DNA from: Hondaea fermentalgiana
Taxonomy: Eukaryota; Sar; Bigyra; Thraustochytrida; Thraustochytriidae
DNA: 40,350 nt
Assembly (NCBI GenBank): GCA_014084085.1
Contig: NPFB01000076.1
Coordinates: 262,684-303,033 of the forward strand
Direction: 5' to 3'
Shown here: positions 8,425-15,256 of the stretch, piece after piece
Layout of the letters: each line of letters opens with the position of its first letter
Position numbering within the stretch: position 1 is the stretch's first letter
Notes under the pieces: model-generated
Seen by the model: only the letters and a program-made list of their open reading frames with translations
Told to the model about the DNA's origin: nothing
The model's database searches: none
Position numbers and translations under genes: made by a program

Positions 8425-10107
8425 TCAATACCTGTACTCTGGAAAATCCATAAAGTCTGCATCGTCGCCTTCCGCTTCTGTCACGGCTGGCATGGCTGGC
8501 GCGTCAAAGAGATCATCCCGCTTGGAGCATTTGAGGAGACTCACAAGGGCCCCGCTTCCATTGCACACAATATTCGACACAATGCATGCCGCAAACATGG
8601 GAGCACAGTTGCTCTCCCCAATCTCCAGCATTCCCATGACTGTGACAAGGTGCGTGATTGGAATCGGGAAAAGCGACGCCGGGACCGCGCTGATAAAGCA
8701 GGAAAGAAACAGCAGGAGTGGCTCGCCCGTCACCTCACCCAAAAGCATATGCATCGCCAGGCCAAGACAGGCACCAACAAAGTACAACGGGAAAACCACG
8801 CCGCCAACAAAGCCACTGCCCACACTTATAGAGACGCAAATGATCTTGGCCGCAACCGAAGCCACAAGAAGCGATGCGCTGACCTTGTGCGCCATCACGT
8901 GCGAGATCACGGCAAGCAGCTGCGAATTGCCACTGCCGAACCCTAGTGGCACCACGATGCTCACAGCGCCAATTAGCAGTCCTCCTACCGCCGGAGCCAG
9001 AACGGTGTACACCTTGACCGGGAGCCAGCGCTTGAAACTTCGGAAAACCTGCGTCGAGACGCCAATTCCAATGGCAATGAGCAGCCCCACAACGCCAGAG
9101 AGGAGACCAAAAATGACGCCCCAAACCAAGTGTATGGACTCAAACTCGTACGGGCCAAGTTCACCGCCGATGGGCACAAAAGGGAGATATGACCTTCCCG
9201 CGATGACGAGATTCACCGCATACGCTGCGAGAACTGAAGTGCCCATTTCGGCAAAGTAGCGCAAATAGTACGCTTGCAGCTCGTCTCCGGGTCCAAGCTC
9301 TCCAACGAGAACCATGGGCGTCACAGGAGACGGAAACAAACACCCGAGCGCCGCACCAATCCCATGGAGACAGCTCCTGCGCACACGGTCATCATCAAAT
9401 CCGCGCAGTTCGGAGAAAACCTGGGCCACCGCGCCGCCAACAGAGCCCAACACAGCCGATGGACCTAGCGCCGCTCCTCCCGAAACGGACACGACGGAGA
9501 TGAGCACCAGCTTCATCATGTTGTACGGGTTCACGTATTGTTGGTTGATTTGCTTGAAGAGTCCGTCGTAATCGTCTTCAAGTGCGACAACGAGCTTGAG
9601 AACCCCCACGAGCGCTCCTGTCCCACCAATGACTGCAATCCAATAAGGCTTGCCATGAAGAAGCTGGACAGACTCTGGATCTCCTGGGTAAGCCGTCGTT
9701 GTCCATAAAATTGGGAGCTCACGCATGGGCCACACCAGGGCAGCGCACAGAACGCCGACGATACATCCAAAGACAATTCCTGCCGAGATATCGAGCGCAA
9801 ATTCCCATTCTTGCGCGTACGAGCTGCACATGGGACATCGCTTACCAAGTCCATGTGCACTGCATTTGAAATCCTCTGAATCTTTGCGTGCAGTGAGCAA
9901 GCGGTCTGAAAAGAGCCCACGATGGCTTTCTCCACGCAATAGACTTGCTCGCGACTCTAGTCGGGTTGTTTCTCGTCGCGGAAAGCTGACCAGTGGAGTT
10001 TGGAGATCGCCTTGCTCTGCTCTTTCTGCCTCGGTGTCTAGCTCATCGTCGCTGCAGTCAACATGAGGCTCGCTTCGAGAATTTGAAGTTGAGTCTGATT
10101 CAAGCAT
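8425..10107 (-). CDS. CLC-family chloride channel/transporter without CBS domains
   Basis: A 560-residue protein. The N-terminal 100 residues are cytosolic, Ser/Arg/acidic-rich, with a small Cys/His cluster (CSAHGLGKRCPMC, 82-94). The membrane core (about 103-525) holds CLC landmarks: GGAALGPSAVLG (210-221) at the place of the GxEGP filter loop, GSGFVGGVVFPLYFVGACLG (430-449) matching the GGxFxPxxxxGA loop, and a repeated half-structure. In classical CLC proteins the gating glutamate sits where this protein has Leu214. The second acidic residue seen in GGSLGPEAPL-type bacterial relatives is Ser217 here. The C-terminal tail is only about 35 residues, so the paired CBS domains common in eukaryotic CLCs are absent. 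It therefore resembles bacterial-type CLC relatives. Ion selectivity and coupling cannot be inferred; loss of the gating glutamate usually favours passive conduction. Confidence 0.9.
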   Translation of the reverse strand: MLESDSTSNSRSEPHVDCSDDELDTEAERAEQGDLQTPLVSFPRRETTRLESRASLLRGESHRGLFSDRLLTARKDSEDFKCSAHGLGKRCPMCSSYAQEWEFALDISAGIVFGCIVGVLCAALVWPMRELPILWTTTAYPGDPESVQLLHGKPYWIAVIGGTGALVGVLKLVVALEDDYDGLFKQINQQYVNPYNMMKLVLISVVSVSGGAALGPSAVLGSVGGAVAQVFSELRGFDDDRVRRSCLHGIGAALGCLFPSPVTPMVLVGELGPGDELQAYYLRYFAEMGTSVLAAYAVNLVIAGRSYLPFVPIGGELGPYEFESIHLVWGVIFGLLSGVVGLLIAIGIGVSTQVFRSFKRWLPVKVYTVLAPAVGGLLIGAVSIVVPLGFGSGNSQLLAVISHVMAHKVSASLLVASVAAKIICVSISVGSGFVGGVVFPLYFVGACLGLAMHMLLGEVTGEPLLLFLSCFISAVPASLFPIPITHLVTVMGMLEIGESNCAPMFAACIVSNIVCNGSGALVSLLKCSKRDDLFDAPAMPAVTEAEGDDADFMDFPEYRY

Positions 10108-10851
10108 GGTTCACTGTGATAGGACCGCCCACGCACTTACGTACGCAGGACAGAGAGGCAAACGCTCCGCGCGCGTCTGACTGTAATGAGCGAGGGCGGC
10201 TACGGCTCTGCGGATCCACGCGCCTCGGGCTGGAGAGCCCCAGCGAGCCCGAGGCTCTGCAACAATGCGATCTAGACTCTGCAGAGATAGAAGCCCCTTT
10301 CGCAGCGGCGTGCCGGCACCTGTTTGGTAGAGCTGGCGCTGCCTGCAAAAGTTTTCTCGTTGGCACCTTTGGTTCAACCCCTAACCTCGCGCGGCCACGC
10401 AGCGAGTCTGCGCGCGCGGCTCCGAGTCTCGTTTTCGCACTGCTTGGCTGATGACGTAGGTGAGGATCCCAGATTTTTTTATTTTTTTTTGGAGGGGTTG
10501 GGCACTGAGGGACGCATTGGAGGCGTCTCGAGAGCGCAACGGTCAGCAGCAGCTGCAACTGGTTGTGCGACGAGGACCCGGAGGACAATGAATGACTTTG
10601 CCGCGTAGGGTTTTCATTTTTTAATGCGAAGGACAGAGGCGTGAAGCCCGACGGCGTTTGTCTCTGGCGGCGATCGATGCGGATGCGTGCCGGCAGCGCG
10701 TAGAGAAGGGTTTTAGAAAGAACCTTGTTGCAGCTGCTGCTGTTTCCAGGCGAACTCAGGTTGACAAAACGCTGACGCGGTCCCACGCTCACGAAGGCAT
10801 CGGTGCGTGAACGCTAGTGTGATAGTGCGCGCGGGAATAATCAAGGCGAAG
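10108..10851. other. Divergent intergenic region (CLC / CCCH promoters)
   Basis: These 744 bases separate two divergently transcribed genes and should hold both promoters. A T-rich tract (about 10470-10490) stands out. A GTAAGT donor-like site lies just upstream of the CLC start on the minus strand (near 10135), but no convincing leader intron could be traced. The minus frame open across this region has low-complexity translation and is not called. Confidence 0.5.
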
Positions 10852-11700
10852 ATGTCGAGCGCGACGTCGTGCGTGTGGATCCCACCCAATGAACGCGTGC
10901 GCTGCGCGAACTGTACGACGAAAATTCAGCCGTGGCTGCCCAAAGCAAGTCAGCGAGCATGCTGTGCAAGCGGCGGCGCACGTAAAGCAGAGGTAAAGCG
11001 GCGCGAAGACTACCCGAAACGCTTAGCGTCAGCCAAGAGAATGGTATGCGCTCGGTACCAACAAACTGGTGTTTGCTTGAACATGGAACGTCTGGGCTGG
11101 TGCCAGTTCCACCATCCTTTGCCGGACAAAATTGTGCAGCTCGACTTTGAGGGACCCTCACGATGCTGTTTCTGTACGCTTCCGCTACCATGTAATGTGC
11201 ACTTTCCCAAGATTGGCTCTATCATCGATGATCCTCGATTCACGCCTCTTTTGGCTCTCGAAACAGAAGAGAAGCATGCAGAAACAGATGCCCATGAGTC
11301 TGACGAAATCGAGGCCCAAAGTACAGAGAAGCAAGCTTCTTTGCAAGAGAATAAAAACGTGAAGACACGGAAGATGACAATGAGGTCATCTGTCAAGCTT
11401 GCTGCCCAGAAGAAGAAAAAGCCAAAGGCGGCGTTCAAGACGAACGAAATCGTCGCCGCATTTCATCAAAACACGTGGCGCTACGCCTATCTTCTCGAAG
11501 AGAACCTGAACTCGGGCATGTTGACGCTTGCTCTCAAGGCGAACGCAAAGCCTCCTTCTAACACTGTCCTTCTCGTGCGCGAAAAGGTTCGATCATTGCG
11601 CGGAATTATCTTCGAGACAAAGACCCAAAGCGATGCACCTGCAAAAGACATGATCTCAACCTCTCTCACGGCACCATCTGCAAGCGAAGCCTCTGCTTGA
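10852..11700 (+). CDS. Cys-rich CCCH-like zinc-finger protein (hypothetical)
   Basis: A 282-residue protein. The first 120 residues are Cys-rich: C18/C21 with C37/C38, then a CCCH-like finger C66-x8-C75-x8-C84-x3-H88 (KRMVCARYQQTGVC to GWCQFHH), then C105/C106/C108/C114 with H117. CCCH fingers bind single-stranded RNA in many proteins, but the usual spacing is x8-x5-x3 (or x7-x5-x3), so the middle x8 is unusual. Residues 130-175 are acidic and 175-200 are Lys-rich (AAQKKKKPKAAFK). The C-terminal part has a globular look (TWRYAYLLEENLNSGMLTLAL). The start was set at ATG 10852; the frame extends further only from a GTG. RNA binding is an inference, and no orthologous family was recognised. Confidence 0.75.
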   Translation: MSSATSCVWIPPNERVRCANCTTKIQPWLPKASQRACCASGGARKAEVKRREDYPKRLASAKRMVCARYQQTGVCLNMERLGWCQFHHPLPDKIVQLDFEGPSRCCFCTLPLPCNVHFPKIGSIIDDPRFTPLLALETEEKHAETDAHESDEIEAQSTEKQASLQENKNVKTRKMTMRSSVKLAAQKKKKPKAAFKTNEIVAAFHQNTWRYAYLLEENLNSGMLTLALKANAKPPSNTVLLVREKVRSLRGIIFETKTQSDAPAKDMISTSLTAPSASEASA

Positions 11701-12208
11701 AGACGCGTGAATGATACATGGTGGACGCGAGCGACGACAACACGGCTTCGGATACGACAGGAGAAAGAAAACCATGGTACCCCCTGCCTTGTGGACGTTG
11801 GCCACCGTTGTGAGATGCTGTGCGTTCATGCACCTTTCAAGTCTCTGTTTGCAAGGGTATTGCAGATGGAGCTCGCATTATGCAAAGGCATACACACTCC
11901 GCTCTTGACAAAAGCACGAGCATTTCCCCAAAGCACGAGCATTGCCCAGGCTGTCGTCGGGCTGTTGATGGAAAAAAAAAAAAGCAAAGGGAAAAAAGGT
12001 GACGAACTCTGCGCCGCGGCGGTTGCGGCCAAACCTCCTCCGAGCGATCAATTCCGCTCGCGTGAGTCGGCGAGGCTGCGCAAAGTCGAGCGCGAGGCAG
12101 AGACGCGAGGGGAAGAGGGGGAAGGGCAGTCGCTTTAGGCGCCTGCGCAGAGCGGCCGCGCGTCGAGTCGTGTGCAAGGAGGCAGGGCCCAAAAGGAGGC
12201 AGCCCACA
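11701..12208. other. Intergenic / POC1 leader
   Basis: Holds an A-rich run (about 11971-11998) and a GC- and purine-rich stretch up to the POC1 start. The POC1 frame is open from 11999, but the upstream translation is Arg-rich low complexity and lacks the WD40 pattern, so it is treated as leader. Confidence 0.55.
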
Positions 12209-14026
12209 ATGACGATGATGGAGGCCGAGCAGGAGGCCGTGGCGCTCGCGCGCACGTTCACGGGGCAGGGGAGCCCTGTGGAAAGCGTGGCATTCATGCC
12301 AAGCATGAAGCAGGCAATGTCCGGCTCACGCGATGGGTCAATCATGATCTGGAACTTTAAGCCGCAGCAACGGGCGTACAGGCTCCGCGGGCATACAGGC
12401 GCCGTGACCAGTCTCGATGTGGCGGCCGATGAGTCCGTGCTTGTGTCCGGATCCGCGGACCACACCGTCCGGCTCTGGAAACCATCTGTTCAAGGCGCGG
12501 GCAAAAGCTTTCGCGCGCATACGGGGACTGTGGCAAGCGTAAATCTGGCTCAAGATGGCCGTCTCCTGTTGACTGGCGCTGCCGATAAGATGGTCAAACT
12601 CTGGGACCTGTCTAGTATGCAAGGCAGTCGCCCCAAATTCTTATGGTGCATTCACGGCCATCACAACTGGGTTCGCGATGCTCAGCTGAGCAAAAACGCG
12701 GAGCTTGCCGTGTCCGCCAGTGATGACAAGATGGTCAAGGTTTGGGATGTTGCTACGAGCAAGGAGGTGGCTAGCTTTGACGGTCACGCCGCGGCCGTAC
12801 GTGCTGCGCGCTTTGACCCGCTCAACGGCCTTTGCGTTGCGTCTGCAGGCGATGACGCAGGCATCAACATTTGGGATGTGCGATCCGGCCAGGTCATCCA
12901 GCACTACGCCCTCAACCAGGCTGCCAAAGTCCAGACCTTGCGTTTCCACCCGTCGGGCGCCTATTTGCTTACGGGAAGCGACGACGCTGCGCTGCGGGTA
13001 TGGGACCTCCGTGAGGGGCGCCTGCTCTACACAGTGCGGGCTCACTCAAAGGCGGTCAACGCGTGTGCTTTCGCGCCGGACGGCTCGCACTTTCTCACGG
13101 GTTCCTCAGATCAGCTGCTCCTTGCTTGGCGGTGCGATGGTCTCAATGATCAGGCGGCGCAATTGCCCTCTGCGGAGCTCGTATCTGCAGCAATGGCCGA
13201 CGAGCATTCGCGCAAGCGGCGCCAGTCCAAGCACCGTCGTCACAGCTCGCACAGACACCACCGACACGGTCATCGGGCTTCGCTTAGCAACGCGCGCCGT
13301 GGCGATGAAGAGGAAGCCAAGGCGCGTGATATGATGGAGGAGAGCCATCGGCCTCGACATTCGAGCCATGTTGTGGGACATCGGTCGCACAGATCGCGCA
13401 GTCAGCGCAGCCTCGAGGAGGACTATAAAGTCAGCCTTGGGGCCGAAGTAGAAGACGGTATTGTTGATACTGAACTCAAGACGGGCGGGCGTCGCCACCG
13501 CCGCTCCTCGACGCATTCCAGCAAGAAGTCCTCGCGCAAGCACCGGACTCGCCACAGCAAGTCCAAGTCGGACCGTCACGGCGAGGATCTTGGCGCTGAG
13601 GCTGCCAATGAAGCCGAGGTCGATCTCGAAAGGATGAATCACCTCGACATTGTCGCGGAGGCTGAGGTGGAGGTAGAGGAGCATGGGGCTGCCACTCCGC
13701 CGATGGCGCGCGACCTGTACGTTTCCAAGAACATTGGCGATCTGACGCGCCGAGCTGCGCAGGCAGCGCTCCGAAATCGCCAGCCTTCGCCCGCTTTGGG
13801 TCGGTACGACAGCGCGCAATCGGGTTCTTCTTTGCCTTTGCCATCGCGCAAGCCCCCTTCGCGTCCGCCACCGCCGCCTCCTCCTGCTTCGGAGGCAAGT
13901 TCTGCAGCGGGTGCTGCGGCAGCGGCCCCGCTGCAGAGCCTTGCACGGGCGCTGCAGAACGTTGAGGCTCGTCTGCGACTCAACGAGGAGGCCATTGCAG
14001 GTCTGCACGCCGCCTCTCCTCGTTGA
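12209..14026 (+). CDS. POC1: POC1 centriolar protein (seven WD40 repeats plus C-terminal coiled coil)
   Basis: A 605-residue homolog of the centriole protein POC1, which stabilises centrioles and basal bodies in ciliated eukaryotes. Seven WD40 repeats fill residues 15-308 and match POC1 repeat by repeat, for example SMKQAMSGSRDGSIMIWNFK (32-51), the RAYRLRGHTGAV start of repeat 2, FRAHTGTVASVN, HHNWVRDAQLS, SASDDKMVKVWD and EGRLLYTVRAHSKAV. The C-terminus (about 575-600, SLARALQNVEARLRLNEEAI) fits the conserved POC1 coiled coil that contacts the centriole. Between them lies a long disordered linker (about 315-570) with His/Arg/Ser-rich blocks such as KHRRHSSHRHHRHGHR, acidic stretches and a poly-Pro segment. 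A flagellated life stage (zoospore) is implied. The start is the ATG directly before the WD40 domain. Confidence 0.95.
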   Translation: MTMMEAEQEAVALARTFTGQGSPVESVAFMPSMKQAMSGSRDGSIMIWNFKPQQRAYRLRGHTGAVTSLDVAADESVLVSGSADHTVRLWKPSVQGAGKSFRAHTGTVASVNLAQDGRLLLTGAADKMVKLWDLSSMQGSRPKFLWCIHGHHNWVRDAQLSKNAELAVSASDDKMVKVWDVATSKEVASFDGHAAAVRAARFDPLNGLCVASAGDDAGINIWDVRSGQVIQHYALNQAAKVQTLRFHPSGAYLLTGSDDAALRVWDLREGRLLYTVRAHSKAVNACAFAPDGSHFLTGSSDQLLLAWRCDGLNDQAAQLPSAELVSAAMADEHSRKRRQSKHRRHSSHRHHRHGHRASLSNARRGDEEEAKARDMMEESHRPRHSSHVVGHRSHRSRSQRSLEEDYKVSLGAEVEDGIVDTELKTGGRRHRRSSTHSSKKSSRKHRTRHSKSKSDRHGEDLGAEAANEAEVDLERMNHLDIVAEAEVEVEEHGAATPPMARDLYVSKNIGDLTRRAAQAALRNRQPSPALGRYDSAQSGSSLPLPSRKPPSRPPPPPPPASEASSAAGAAAAAPLQSLARALQNVEARLRLNEEAIAGLHAASPR

Positions 14027-14540
14027 TATCTGCTGCCTTGTTTGGAATGTTTCGGGGGCGAGACGATACGATACGCTCGAACATGGAAATGTCGGTCGGC
14101 AAACGCAGTATCCCGTGCTCCAGTTCTAGCCACATATTGTTGCTGTTGAGCAGTCGTAGTAGACTCTTTTCACATATTGTCAAGATTAGACACGCGTCAG
14201 CAGCTTTCCAAATCTCTGGGCCTTGATGCGCTGTTGCTGCTCACATACATTTTCCCTTCAAAAGACATTACCGAGGCTCTTTCTGTTCGATAGTTTGGCT
14301 CTTCTTGACAGGCAGGGTATGAAATATCCTATAATCGTCTTTACGTTTGATTGTCTTCCGTGCCTTGAGCCCGGTGCTCCTTGCTCCTTTGATCAACCGA
14401 ATGGTCCGGTCAGCTTTCGTCAACACCTTGCTTCTCTGATCAATGATCCGGTCAGCTTTGGCGTCAATACCCTCGTCACGTTTTCCCGCCCCACATGCCT
14501 GCCTTTTGCCTGCCTTACCTGCCTGCCTTACCTGCCTTCG

Positions 14541-14541
<1 letters not shown>

Positions 14542-14571
<30 letters not shown>
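14542..14571. repeat. (GCTT)n microsatellite
   Basis: About seven GCTT units following a GCCT-rich block. Confidence 0.9.
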
Positions 14572-14931
14572 AACAAAGAGTTTCTCCTCCTCCAGGCCAG
14601 ACAAACATGTGCTGACCTTGCTCGTGCCTGCCTGCTGCTGCTGCAGCTGGACCCTGGACCCGGTGGGCCTTCCTCTGCGTCCATCTCCCTCCCTCTCCCT
14701 CTCCTTCTCCGCCATGCAGCCGGCCTGCCTGGCCCGCCGCCGCCCCCTCGAGCGAGGGCAATCCACTTGGCTGGACTTTTGGCCCTCAGCCGTCGTGGAC
14801 ACGGCGCGAGTGTCCGTCTGCGTGGCCGTCCTCTCCTCTCCTCTCCTCTCCTTACCTTCCAGCCTGCCGTGCCTCGTGCCTCCCTCCCTCCCTCCCTTGT
14901 CTGCCTCGCCACCCGGGCGGCGCGTGCACAG

Positions 14932-14990
14932 GCAGGCAGGCGGGCAGCAGCAGGCAGGCAGGCAGGGCGGGCAGGCAGGCAGGCGCAGCA
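14932..14990. repeat. (GGCA)n-rich repeat next to gap
   Basis: Interrupted GGCA/GGGC tetranucleotide runs end close to the assembly gap and probably caused the assembly break. Confidence 0.85.
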
Positions 14991-15000
14991 CGGCGCGGCG

Positions 15001-15100
15001 NNNNNNNNNNNNNNNNNNNNNNNNNNNNNNNNNNNNNNNNNNNNNNNNNNNNNNNNNNNNNNNNNNNNNNNNNNNNNNNNNNNNNNNNNNNNNNNNNNNN
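15001..15100. other. Assembly gap (100 N)
   Basis: A run of exactly 100 N, the conventional size for a gap of unknown length. The 18 bases immediately left (14983-15000) and immediately right (15101-15118) are identical: GCGCAGCACGGCGCGGCG. Confidence 0.99.
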
Positions 15101-15256
15101 GCGCAGCACGGCGCGGCGGCGGCGGCAGGCGGGCGGCGCGAGCAGAGCCAGCAAGAGCGGCAGCGCGGCGCGGAGCGGGGCGGAGCTGCAGCGCGGCGCG
15201 GGCGCGGGCGGCGGCTCTCGTGGACGGAGCCGGCGGAGGAGGGAGGCGCAGGTAGG

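Larger units (their letters stand above)
14027..15256. other. Intergenic region with microsatellites and assembly gap
   Basis: Contains a direct repeat TCCGGTCAGCTTT (14405-14417 and 14447-14459, within longer similar blocks starting GATCAA), (GCCT)n and (GCTT)n runs (14508-14571), a CTCTC run (14830-14852), a TCCC run (14880-14897), a (GGCA)n-rich block (14932-14990) and 100 Ns. Downstream of the gap the sequence is extremely GC-rich up to the next ATG. No gene supported. Confidence 0.6.

Noticed and set aside
14495..15256. Extension of the RS-rich protein through the gap
   Set aside because: It crosses 100 Ns and microsatellites, so the frame there means nothing; ATG 15257 starts the Cys knuckle.
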